Source of the DNA: Chlamydiota bacterium
GTDB lineage: Bacteria > Chlamydiota > Chlamydiia > Chlamydiales > Rhabdochlamydiaceae
NCBI GenBank assembly: GCA_013288005.1
Contig: JABDCS010000017.1
Span: 1-37,719, forward strand
Direction: 5' to 3'
DNA: 37,719 nucleotides
This document shows positions 8,537-17,059 of this stretch, in pieces. The notes under the pieces are model-generated. The model did no database searches and had not been told where the DNA came from. It saw nothing but the letters and a program-made list of their open reading frames with translations. A program made the translations under genes and the position numbers. Position 1 is the stretch's first letter, and every line of letters begins with the position of its first letter.

Positions 8537-10015
8537 ATGCCCCTAATTACTGCTAACCCTTTTTCCTTAGGCCAGATATTTAATCCTTATATTCAGGCGT
8601 ATCTTCCCCACGAGGAATCTACTTTTCTTCAGGAGAGGATAGAAATCATCGAAGATGTTTGGAACACTAGATGGAAAAATACCCCGCAGCGTTATTTAGA
8701 CGCCCTTTTGAGTGAAAGAACTATTCGTATTGAAGGATCTCTAAGTGAGACGGAAAGAATTTATAGCGAATTGAGTGAGGTCGCCAATCACGATAACAAG
8801 CTATTCCGAAGAGTAATTGCTTGTATTGTACAACAGGCAAAATTCCTGATAATCAGACCTTTATCCAACGAAATTGCATCATCTAGAATAGAAAATAGTC
8901 TAGAAAAATTTTCTATTTACTTACAGTTATCGAATAATCGCATATTAATGGTTTTACAGCGCGCTGATCATCGATACGAAATAGGGTCCTTAGATGTTCA
9001 TAGTGATTTAGTCCATGAATTAGGACATATTGTTGTAGGTCCGATCGCCGCAAAAATAGAAGATTTTTTAGGCACTTTTTCAGATATCGCAGGCGAATTA
9101 TGGACAAATAAAGAAGAACAACTCGTCATTAATACAATTGAGAATCGTTGCTTGCAAGAGCGCGGAAAATCTATTCGTATTTCACACCGAGATATCTGTT
9201 CCAGTGAGAAAGAATATTCCCTAATGACCTTGGCTGACCAAATAATTTTATCCTATAAATATGGTGCTGATGCAACTTTTGAAAAACTATTGGAGGATTT
9301 TTTTAAAACTGGAAATCCCTCTTGTTTACTCGATAGGTTGAATAACAATGCTACTTCCGTTTGGCCCGAGACTGCCCGAAAAAAAACAGATGAAATTTTT
9401 CATAACACTCTCCTAAAAATCAAATCGCAAATGCATTTAGAATACGAGATGAATCTAAAATACCCCCATCTTATTCACAACCCCTCTCCCTTTGCCCGAA
9501 TTACTCGGTCACTTCTCTACTTTAGTATTAGAAAGGATCCCTGTGAGGCGCATACGCTGCGGGGTTATTTGATTATGCATCATTCCCATCACTCTGTTGA
9601 AGATAGAGAAGCCAGTATCCGTGCATTTCAGGCTGTAAAAAGCAGTACAGCAACATTTTCCAGTAGGGATTTGGAGATTGTCTTAGAAAGAAGAGACTAT
9701 CATTGGAATGATAGATGCAGACAACAAACAATTAGTAAAGCGATTGCATGGACGATAGCCGAAATTGAAAATGCTCCGTGGAGCGAACGAACACAAAAAG
9801 AATTAGGTTTTTATCTTCAGGAAGAATTCCCTGACATACCCGCAACCGAGAAAGAATGCCTGATACAACTTATATCCCTAAGCATCCATAAAGGTGTTAT
9901 TAAATTTCCCCGAGTCTCTTCTTGCCTGCCCTTTAGAAAAACTAAACCCGCAAGAATTAAATCCAAAAAAGGTTGGTCGATCCAAGATTTCCTAATAGGC
10001 ATGAAAAAAAAATAG
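8537..10015 (+). CDS. island paralog 2: M91-like zinc metallopeptidase with C-terminal repeats, putative effector
   Basis: The start is taken at ATG 8537 (492 residues) because the resulting N-terminus (MPLITANPFSLGQIF) aligns with paralogs 4 and 5. A GTG at 8495 is possible but unsupported. The zincin motif HELGH is at 160-164 after LDVHSDLV. It is followed by an EE pair at 193-194, IEN near 201-203, and G210...RISH ending at H217. This spacing resembles the M91 effector peptidases (NleD, HopH1 type: HExxH, EE, EN..., R..Y/H). Two helical repeats occupy about 320-470 and match repeats 3-4 of paralog 1, before a basic tail ending in KKK. There is no signal peptide, so export would need a type III-like route. 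Substrate unknown. Confidence 0.75.
   Translation: MPLITANPFSLGQIFNPYIQAYLPHEESTFLQERIEIIEDVWNTRWKNTPQRYLDALLSERTIRIEGSLSETERIYSELSEVANHDNKLFRRVIACIVQQAKFLIIRPLSNEIASSRIENSLEKFSIYLQLSNNRILMVLQRADHRYEIGSLDVHSDLVHELGHIVVGPIAAKIEDFLGTFSDIAGELWTNKEEQLVINTIENRCLQERGKSIRISHRDICSSEKEYSLMTLADQIILSYKYGADATFEKLLEDFFKTGNPSCLLDRLNNNATSVWPETARKKTDEIFHNTLLKIKSQMHLEYEMNLKYPHLIHNPSPFARITRSLLYFSIRKDPCEAHTLRGYLIMHHSHHSVEDREASIRAFQAVKSSTATFSSRDLEIVLERRDYHWNDRCRQQTISKAIAWTIAEIENAPWSERTQKELGFYLQEEFPDIPATEKECLIQLISLSIHKGVIKFPRVSSCLPFRKTKPARIKSKKGWSIQDFLIGMKKK
9826..9947. repeat. near-identical 122-base repeat, copy A (3' part of paralog 2)
   Basis: This segment matches 11443-11564 in paralog 3 at 119 of 122 positions by direct comparison; the mismatches fall in one short stretch. 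Flanking coding sequence is much more diverged, suggesting recent gene conversion or recombination between the neighbours. Confidence 0.85.
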
Positions 10016-10200
10016 GAGATTCTTGTGTGCTTAAAATTCTCTGCTCGACTTATCATCGTAAAATTTCTGTTTTGAGGTGAATAAAATGCCAGAAACTTCT
10101 TCACATACGATTAACCAGACACGTATGTATGAAGGTTTAAAATTCTGCCTTTTGATTAACCTATATTTTAATCCAATAAAACTCTGGTTCAGATCCAAAA

Positions 10201-11632
10201 ATGTCTAAGCTCAATAAACCTTTTATAACCGACCCATTTGCAAATCCTTTTTTAGGTTATCCATTTTCTGAGAAATCATCTTCTCACAGAGGTAACGCCA
10301 CCACTATCTCAGAAACGCGAAAAAGCTATTTAGATACTCTTTTAAAGGAAAGGATAGTTCGTATTGAAGGATCAGCGAGCCAGACTAAAAAAATTTATAC
10401 TGAATTAGTGGAAGTGGTCAATCATGATCATGAATTATTCCATAAAGTCGTTACACTTATCACGAGAAGAGCAAAGTTCCTATTAATTAAGCCCCTATCT
10501 GTAAACGTTGAAGCATCTGTAATCCACTCTCAAACCGACAATTATTTAATTGAATTACAGCTAGTAAAAAATCCCTATTTGCACCTTTTGGAACGCCCTG
10601 ATTCTCGAATCGAAATCGGAACCACAGATATTCATAGCCACTTGGTGCATGAATTGGGACATATCACTAAACCTCCTCCCTTATTTGATACAAGACAAGC
10701 GGCAAGTGGAATTTGGAAGACTTCAGAAGAAGAAAGAGTTATCACCCGCATCGAGAACCACTGTTTGCGTCAGCGGGGGAAATTTACGCGAATCATGTAT
10801 AATGCTATCGATTGTAAAGAAGATGACTATGAAAAAATGTCATTGGCCGACAAAAATAATTTTCTGTTTTACCCATGGGGCAGATGCAACTTTTGAAAAG
10901 CTATTAGAGAAAGTGTCTGAAATTGAAAACCCAAAAAGTTTACTTGAGCATCTTAAAAAAATTGCCACAGAGATTTTTCCCTTACCTGCCTTAAACAACG
11001 ATGATGAAAATTTTCATAAGCAACTTTTAGCTGTAAAATCTCAAATGCTTTTGGAATATGAAATGACTCTAAACGGCAAGCCTGGGGCTTCCATTCAACA
11101 ACCCTACGCCAATATGGTTAGGTCGATTTTATACTTCATCAATAGAAAAGCAATTTGGGATACGAGAATACTCCGTCAATATTTGGACATCTCTCATCCC
11201 TCTCATACTATTGAAGATAGAGAAGCATGTATCCGTGTCTTCCAATCTGTTAGAGATAATCCCATACATCTTTGTAGCAGAGCTTTTGAAATCCCTTTGG
11301 AAGCAAGGTATTATCATTGGAATGATCGATACCGAAAGCAATGTGTTAATAAGGCTATTGCATGGATTCTAGAAAAAATATCTCATGAAAGACGCTGGGA
11401 TAAGAAAATTCAACAAGAATTGGATTATTATCTTGGGAGAACATTCCCTGACATACCCGCAACCGAGAAAGAATGCCTGATACAACTTCTATCTCTAAGC
11501 TTCCATAAAGGTGTTATTAAATTTCCCCGAGTCTCTTCTTGCCTGCCCTTTAGAAAAACTAAACTCGCTAGGATAAAAGCCAAAAAGGGTTGGACAGTCG
11601 ATGATTTTGTTAAAAGGATGATAAAAAAATAG
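10201..11632 (+). pseudogene. island paralog 3: M91-like metallopeptidase gene split by a one-base frameshift
   Basis: Frame one runs 10201-10896 (231 residues) and contains HELGH at 150-154, the EE pair, IEN and RIMY at 197-200. Paralog similarity then continues in the next frame to 11632 (KIIFCF.HGADATFEKLLE, then the repeats). The switch lies at an A5 run, 10852-10856, after Asp217. Removing one A would restore a 476-residue protein collinear with paralog 2. As written, a truncated but complete catalytic domain could still be made. The alternatives are a true pseudogene, a sequencing error in the homopolymer, or slippage. The final ligand-like His of the other paralogs is Tyr here. Confidence 0.8.
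11443..11564. repeat. near-identical 122-base repeat, copy B (3' part of paralog 3)
   Basis: Partner of 9826-9947, with three mismatches. The 3' flanks of both genes are also alike: roughly 26 of 30 bases match around TGTGTGCTT near 10023 and 11650, so the duplication covered the gene end and part of the spacer. Confidence 0.85.
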
Positions 11633-11808
11633 AAGACCTCAAGATTCCTGTGTGCTTTAATTTCTCAGCTCAGCTTAAAATCTTGAACCCTTAAGTAGAT
11701 AATGCCCATGCGTAGAGATTTTGTCGCTAGTCTCTAAAACAAGCCACTATTCAAGCGGAAAAAATCGACAGAAAATAAATTTGGCTACACCCTCTTATGA
11801 GAGTCTAA

Positions 11809-13281
11809 ATGTCAGTAACTCCTTGTATAGCATCTCCTATTGGCAACACGTTTACGCAAACCATTGTAGATTATATTTATCCTCCTATGAGGATTGTAAG
11901 TAGAACCAAAATGGGAGTTATTGAATCTCTTGAAGCTCTATGGAAAAAAATATGGCAAGGAAGTAACCCTGAGCAATGTATTGATATTCTTCTAAAGGGA
12001 AAAACAATACTGATTGAGGGTTCTAAGAGTTTTGCGGAAAGGATAGAGGCCGAACTTATTGACATGGCCTATCACCCTCTTGAAAGAGTCCTACTAACAC
12101 GAGCAATAACTGACTTACAATCTAAGAAAATACTTCTCACTATAGCTCCTATACCTAATGAAAAGGACTCATCAAGTGTGGAATTTTCCCCAGGTAAAAA
12201 TTCTATTTTTTTGCAAATGACAAGTAATGGCTATTTGCACATTTTACAGCGCCCTGATGGGCAGCACGAATTAGCGCCTCTGGACCCTCACGCCGACCTT
12301 GTACATGAATTTGGGCATATTGATGGTGGATGGATTACATCAAGTAAAAAAAGCGTCATTTGGACAGACCCTGAAGAAGAAAGAGTGATCACCACCATAC
12401 AAAATCCATGCTTACGGGAACGAAATGAAAATATCCGTATAAGTCACAAGCGTCTCAAAATTACACAAAAAGAATATGAAGAATTGGACATCTCTTCAAA
12501 ATTAGAACAAACATTTAAGCACGCTGCAGATGCTTCATTTAGGAAATTATGTAATTATCATTTCTCTCCTGAGAAAATTCCAAAAGATATTAATCCAAAA
12601 TCGCTTACTATTAAATTCAAAAATTTGATTCATTATGAGTGGACTGGAAAGCCTATTACTACTGAAGATAAAGATCATTATGCACAAGCCAGAAAAATTA
12701 AAGAGCAACTGCTGAGAGAATATGAAATCAATCCCCAGTTCAAGTTTGATGAGAGCTCAGAAAATAGCTCCCAGGCAATTTGGTCTCTTCTGATTTATAC
12801 AACAAGAAAGCCCAATTGGAATAAAAAAACTCTGCGTAATTTTTTAAAAAAGAATTTTCCGAATATTAATGTTAAAAATAGAGAAGCTTATATTCGTTTA
12901 TTTCAAGATGTTAAATTCGGTCACCTGGCAGCAAAACGAACAACTCTTGAAAAAGCATTTGCTGGGAAAAAATACTATTGGAATAACAACACAAGAATAC
13001 AGTGCATTGACAAAGCGATCTCGTGGGTTCTCACCTTTACTGTTGAAGAACTCCCTAAAATGGATTTTGTCAAATTAGATCAAATTCTATCCAAAGAATT
13101 CCCTGATCTGCCTAAGACAGAAAAAGAGTCTCTTTTCAAACTCTTGAAGCAAGGAGATATGTTCGAATCTTCCTTGGCATCTACAGGCTCTACACCTTCT
13201 ATACACCTGAAAAAGGATTGGTCGATCAGAAATTCTATTAAAGCTATGGAAAAAGCATCTCGCCCTAAGAGTGTGCGATAG
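11809..13281 (+). CDS. island paralog 4: M91-like zinc metallopeptidase with C-terminal repeats, putative effector
   Basis: 490 residues from ATG with GAGAG upstream. The zincin motif is HEFGH at 166-170 after HADLV. W185, the EE pair at 189-190 with ERVI following, a Q-N in place of E-N, and RISH ending at H213 complete the set seen in paralogs 2 and 5. C-terminal repeats follow (QAIWSLLIYTTRKPNW..., FPNINVKNREAYIRLFQDV, then AISWVL...FPDLPKTEKESLFKLL). The tail is shorter and more diverged, lacking the KFPR..SC box. A hairpin covers its stop codon. Secretion and proteolytic activity are inferred. Confidence 0.75.
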   Translation: MSVTPCIASPIGNTFTQTIVDYIYPPMRIVSRTKMGVIESLEALWKKIWQGSNPEQCIDILLKGKTILIEGSKSFAERIEAELIDMAYHPLERVLLTRAITDLQSKKILLTIAPIPNEKDSSSVEFSPGKNSIFLQMTSNGYLHILQRPDGQHELAPLDPHADLVHEFGHIDGGWITSSKKSVIWTDPEEERVITTIQNPCLRERNENIRISHKRLKITQKEYEELDISSKLEQTFKHAADASFRKLCNYHFSPEKIPKDINPKSLTIKFKNLIHYEWTGKPITTEDKDHYAQARKIKEQLLREYEINPQFKFDESSENSSQAIWSLLIYTTRKPNWNKKTLRNFLKKNFPNINVKNREAYIRLFQDVKFGHLAAKRTTLEKAFAGKKYYWNNNTRIQCIDKAISWVLTFTVEELPKMDFVKLDQILSKEFPDLPKTEKESLFKLLKQGDMFESSLASTGSTPSIHLKKDWSIRNSIKAMEKASRPKSVR

Positions 13282-13316
13282 ATGGATACTATCAAATAGA
13301 TATAGTAACCATCTAT
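13278..13316 (+). terminator. hairpin at the stop codon of paralog 4
   Basis: Arms 13278-13292 and 13302-13316 pair over 15 positions with one mismatch around a 9-base loop. The left arm includes the stop codon. No T tract follows, so termination is uncertain; it could instead protect the 3' end of the transcript. Confidence 0.45.
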
Positions 13317-13374
13317 TCTAAATCGAAAACTACAAAAATCTATGAGAAGATCGAACTGGAGTTAAGAATTCTGA

Positions 13375-14856
13375 ATGTCAGCTATAACTCCATTGCCAGC
13401 ATATCTCGGTGAGCCCTTCATTACTCCTATAGTAGATTACCTATACACGAAGCATAGACTCGCAGCAGTAACGGACCGGGTTAATCTAACAAGCACACTA
13501 CAAGATATTTGGACCACGATATGGCTGAAGAGTAAGCCCGATCGTTGTATTGATACTCTTCTTAGTGAAGGATACCTAAAAATTAAAGGATCGCGTGAAG
13601 AAGTTGAGCAAATTAATAGGGAATTAGTGCGTGTAGCGGATCATGACCGCTCCTTATTAAATCGAGTAATTACTCGCATCCAACGGCTCAAAAAATTTAT
13701 TTTGGTGGAAGTTGAATCGAATGAAAATAACGTCTCTACCGTAAGAGAGTCTGATGATTGTTTTATCGTTCGATTAGATATCTCCACCAATCGTTTGCTC
13801 CATGTTTTAGAACGTCCCGACCATCGGTGGCAACTGGGAACTTTAGACATCCATAGTGATTTGGTACATGAATTGGGGCACATTGATCGTGTGTGGGCGT
13901 TAAATCCGACTACAAGCAGTGTCTGGACGAATGATGAAGAAGAACGAGTGATCACCGAGATAGAAAATCCCTGTTTAAAAGCACAGGGAAAATGCACGCG
14001 AATTTCACACAAATCCATCGAAAGATATAGAGAATTTCAACGAAAGTCAGTATCTCAACAAATCTTTCTTGCTTTTAGAGTGTGTGTAGATTTTTCTTTC
14101 GAGGAGTTATATAGCGGTTTTTTGAAAATTGTCACCTGGCACCCCTGGCGTTTACTAAGCGAATTGCAAGAGCGGGCTAATGATGTCTGGATCGAGAAAG
14201 TTATCTCTGCAAAAGATAAAAGTTTTAAGAATCAATTATTTGAAATTCAAAAACAAATGCTCCAAGAGTATGAAGAATCACTCAATCAACCTCAAATTGC
14301 CTCAAGTTATAAAGAAATTATAGACTCAAGTATTTTATTTACTATTCAAAATGTTGATTGGAAGGCATCTCTTTTGCGCGAATATTTAGCAAAGAATTTT
14401 ACTCATCTAAGCACGGAAGATGCCGAAGCCTATATTCGTATATTTGAGGAGGTTAAAAAGGAGTTAATATACTTCAGAAGAGGATCGATCAAAGCTGCTT
14501 TTGTTAGCAAAAAGTTTCACTGGAATGATAGATATAGGCAAGTGGGTATTGTTAACGCGTTAAACTGGACATTGGACGAAATATCAAAGACAAAATCTAA
14601 ATGGGGATTGATATGCGAGAAAAAATTAAGCCTTCATCTTCAAGCTGCTTTTCCCGATATCCCTTCAGTTGAAACGGAACGCCTTGTTAAGTGGATTTCT
14701 CAAAGTATCAGAAAAGGCATTTTTAAATTTCGCCGAAATGCTTCCTGCTTTTCTTTAGATAAACCTAAATTAGCTAGGATAAAAACTCAAAATGTTTTTC
14801 TAATAAGGGATTTGACAAACTTGATGAGAGAAGGAATTAAACAAATTAAAGCTTAA
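13375..14856 (+). CDS. island paralog 5: M91-like zinc metallopeptidase with C-terminal repeats, putative effector
   Basis: 493 residues from ATG, with TGGAG about 14 bases upstream. The N-terminus MSAITPLPAYLGEPF is shared in form with paralogs 2 and 4. HELGH is at 165-169 after IHSDLV, followed by W, N-D-EEERVI, IENPCL and RISH. The remaining architecture is the same: a middle helical region, then two repeats (LREYLAKNF..LSTEDAEAYIRIFEEV; LQAAFPDIPSVETERLVKWIS) and the FRRNASCFS box. Its last 11 bases overlap the end of convergent rnhB. No signal peptide or membrane segment is present. Confidence 0.75.
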   Translation: MSAITPLPAYLGEPFITPIVDYLYTKHRLAAVTDRVNLTSTLQDIWTTIWLKSKPDRCIDTLLSEGYLKIKGSREEVEQINRELVRVADHDRSLLNRVITRIQRLKKFILVEVESNENNVSTVRESDDCFIVRLDISTNRLLHVLERPDHRWQLGTLDIHSDLVHELGHIDRVWALNPTTSSVWTNDEEERVITEIENPCLKAQGKCTRISHKSIERYREFQRKSVSQQIFLAFRVCVDFSFEELYSGFLKIVTWHPWRLLSELQERANDVWIEKVISAKDKSFKNQLFEIQKQMLQEYEESLNQPQIASSYKEIIDSSILFTIQNVDWKASLLREYLAKNFTHLSTEDAEAYIRIFEEVKKELIYFRRGSIKAAFVSKKFHWNDRYRQVGIVNALNWTLDEISKTKSKWGLICEKKLSLHLQAAFPDIPSVETERLVKWISQSIRKGIFKFRRNASCFSLDKPKLARIKTQNVFLIRDLTNLMREGIKQIKA

Positions 14857-15457
14857 TAGTTCTCCCACTTTTCAGCGGTTCAAAAGAGTGTCGATGTAGC
14901 AAACATGGACCTAATTTTTCGATAGCCTCTAGATGTTCCTTGGTACCGTATCCTTTATGTTTGGCAAACCCATATCCAGGATAATTGGCTTCCTCTGCAT
15001 GCATACGGCGATCGCGCGTAACTTTGGCAAGGATCGAAGCAGCCGCTATGCAATGCGAAAGACCATCGCCTCCGATGATAAACTGCGACCGATACTTCCA
15101 CGTTGGCGTTTTATTACCATCTACAAGAATCACATCGGGAGATTGAGGTAGCGCATCAGCGGCTATATGCATAGCTCGTAAAGTGGCTTGAAGAATATTA
15201 ATACGATCGATTTCGTCAGCTTCTATTACTGCGATGGAAAAAGAAACAAGAGGATGGCGTGTGATAAGCTCAAAAAGCTCTTCTCTTTTGATCGCAGTTA
15301 GACATTTACTATCATTCACTTCTTCAAAAAAAACACCCTGAGGAATGAGGCAAGCAGCCGCTACGACAGGCCCTGCTAAAGGGCCCCGTCCAGCTTCATC
15401 TACTCCTGCAACCCGCTCAAACCCGCTATCCCAGTAGGATTGCTCAAAACGGAGCAT
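14846..15457 (-). CDS. rnhB: ribonuclease HII
   Basis: 203 residues. It removes RNA from RNA-DNA hybrids and single ribonucleotides from DNA. The RNase HII opening [20 protein letters not shown] supplies catalytic D20 and E21. D113 (ILVDGNK) and D131 ([21 protein letters not shown]) fill the remaining acidic positions. Length is normal. It lies 9 bases downstream of rplS, as in C. trachomatis, and ends overlapping the convergent island paralog 5. Confidence 0.96.
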   Translation of the reverse strand: MLRFEQSYWDSGFERVAGVDEAGRGPLAGPVVAAACLIPQGVFFEEVNDSKCLTAIKREELFELITRHPLVSFSIAVIEADEIDRINILQATLRAMHIAADALPQSPDVILVDGNKTPTWKYRSQFIIGGDGLSHCIAAASILAKVTRDRRMHAEEANYPGYGFAKHKGYGTKEHLEAIEKLGPCLLHRHSFEPLKSGRTIKL

Positions 15458-15466
15458 ATCCCACCT

Positions 15467-15862
15467 TTATTCAGCAGCAGTGTCTTCTCGGATCTCTTTC
15501 TTAGATTGGGTCTCGATGCGACCTTTAACTTTTGCTTTTTTACCGGAAACACCACGGAGATAGTAAAGTTTGGCTTTACGGACTTTACCACCACGCGCTA
15601 TTTCGATTTTCGCAATTCTGGGGCTATGGATAGGGAATACGCGTTCTATACCAGCACCATAAGATACGCGATAAAGAGCCACAGTTTCAGATAATCCACC
15701 ACCTCTACGGGCAATAACAGTTCCTGTAAAAACCTGTGTACGTTCTTTTTCGCCTTCTATAATTCGCACATGAACATCTAAAGTGTCCCCAATGCGAAAA
15801 GAAGGAATGTTCTTTTTAAGCTGCTTAGCTTCGAGTTCCTGAATCTCTTTACACTGAATCAT
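15467..15862 (-). CDS. rplS: 50S ribosomal protein L19
   Basis: 131 residues, about 12 more than usual, the excess being a charged C-terminal tail. Typical L19 features are [24 protein letters not shown] near 20-43, the [10 protein letters not shown] box, and [16 protein letters not shown] sequence (here [16 protein letters not shown]). It overlaps the end of trmD by 14 bases, so translation is probably coupled. Confidence 0.97.
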   Translation of the reverse strand: MIQCKEIQELEAKQLKKNIPSFRIGDTLDVHVRIIEGEKERTQVFTGTVIARRGGGLSETVALYRVSYGAGIERVFPIHSPRIAKIEIARGGKVRKAKLYYLRGVSGKKAKVKGRIETQSKKEIREDTAAE

Positions 15863-16553
15863 GAGTCGCTTCTCCGTTTTGCAGATCGCCGATAAGATCC
15901 GGACGAATCATGCGGGTTTTATTATAAGCTTGCTGTTTACGCCAAGAAGCTATCTGGGCGTGATGACCCGTTTTGAGAACAGAAGGAACAACAGTTCCTG
16001 CGAACTCATCGGGTCCTGTATAGTGTGGTGCGTCAAAAATGCCCTCTTCAAAAGAGTCCTGTGAAACACCGAGTTCATTTCCAATCACACCTGGGATAAA
16101 ACGAGACACGGAATCTACGAGAACAACAGCAGCTGGACATCCGCTAGTCAACACAAAGTCTCCTATGCTAATCTCTTCATCTATCTCACTTTCAATAACG
16201 CGTTCATCTACCCCTTCGTAATGACCACATAAAAGAACGAGATGAGTGTGAATAGCTAACTCTCGGCATTTCGCTGCATCCAGCTTTTTTCCTTGAGGTG
16301 ATAAATAAATCACATGCGAATCCTCTCTCCGAACATGGGCAATCGCTTCTGCGATGGGGCCAGGCAACATAACCATGCCCGGGCCTCCTCCACAAGGTCT
16401 ATCATCGACTTTACGATGACGCCCACTCGCAAAATCCCGTATATCGGTAAGACGGATATCTAAGAGGCCTTTTCCCATTGCCCGCTTCAGGATGCTGACA
16501 TTAAAAGGTCCCTCAAAAAATGCGGGGAACAGGGACAAAATATCAATCAGCAT
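15849..16553 (-). CDS. trmD: tRNA (guanine-N1-)-methyltransferase
   Basis: 234 residues. It methylates G37 of tRNAs using S-adenosylmethionine, preventing frameshifting. SPOUT-fold landmarks are present: [13 protein letters not shown] at the start, [13 protein letters not shown] near 50-62, the cofactor knot [13 protein letters not shown], and [11 protein letters not shown]...[11 protein letters not shown]. Gene order rpsP-trmD-rplS is the classic bacterial cluster (here without rimM). It begins 7 bases after rpsP. Confidence 0.97.
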   Translation of the reverse strand: MLIDILSLFPAFFEGPFNVSILKRAMGKGLLDIRLTDIRDFASGRHRKVDDRPCGGGPGMVMLPGPIAEAIAHVRREDSHVIYLSPQGKKLDAAKCRELAIHTHLVLLCGHYEGVDERVIESEIDEEISIGDFVLTSGCPAAVVLVDSVSRFIPGVIGNELGVSQDSFEEGIFDAPHYTGPDEFAGTVVPSVLKTGHHAQIASWRKQQAYNKTRMIRPDLIGDLQNGEATHDSV

Positions 16554-16560
16554 CTTTCAT

Positions 16561-16935
16561 TTATTTCTTTTTAGCTGTCGCTTTCTTAGCGGGTGCTGCA
16601 GTCTCAGCTTCGTTTTTCTGCTTTTTTAGAGCTCTACGTTTCGCCGCAAGCTTAATGCGTTTATTATGGCGCTGCATGCGAAGGTCTTTAATCACTTGAG
16701 GTGCTGCACGTGTGCCAATTTGCTCGACTTTTTCTGAAACTACGGCACCGCGGCTAATCCAGTAACTTAGACGTTCTGCATTAATTTCCGCATTATTCTC
16801 TGCTTGAGTCGGATTGTACCAACCGAGCATCTCTAGGTATTTGCCATCACGTGGTGAGCGGCTATCTGCAACTACGACGCGGTAAGTCTGTCCATTAGTG
16901 CGGCCTTGCTGCCGTAGACGGATCACGAGTGCCAT
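16561..16935 (-). CDS. rpsP: 30S ribosomal protein S16
   Basis: 124 residues. The S16 core (ALVIRLRQQGRTNGQTYRVVVADSRSPRDGKYLEMLGWYNP class sequence) fills about 1-80. A long Lys/Ala-rich tail, from about 92 to 124, ends in KKATAKKK. The start has a strong ribosome binding site, AAGGAG 8 bases upstream. It heads the rpsP-trmD-rplS-rnhB run, separated from ffh by 124 bases that include a hairpin. Confidence 0.97.
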   Translation of the reverse strand: MALVIRLRQQGRTNGQTYRVVVADSRSPRDGKYLEMLGWYNPTQAENNAEINAERLSYWISRGAVVSEKVEQIGTRAAPQVIKDLRMQRHNKRIKLAAKRRALKKQKNEAETAAPAKKATAKKK

Positions 16936-17009
16936 GTATTTTCTCCTTATGTACTTTTAAGTTTGAATCTATTCTAAGATTCAGACGCTTTTGTGTTCTT
17001 TGATCACCT

Positions 17010-17044
17010 TCGATTACACTCTTAAAACTTAAGAGACCAATCGA
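17010..17044 (-). terminator. two-part hairpin between ffh and rpsP
   Basis: Outer arms 17010-17015 and 17039-17044 (TCGATT/AATCGA) and inner arms 17019-17025 and 17029-17035 (CTCTTAA/TTAAGAG) stack with a small 3x3 internal loop. It sits 15 bases after the ffh stop. There is no T tract, so it may be a processing or stability element, or a weak terminator. Confidence 0.5.
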
Positions 17045-17059
17045 AAATCATCAAAACCT

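Noticed and set aside
10649..11632. A separate 327-residue gene beginning inside paralog 3
   Set aside because: Its first about 67 codons are an out-of-frame reading of the catalytic domain; similarity to the paralogs begins only after the A5 run. It is the second half of a frameshifted gene.
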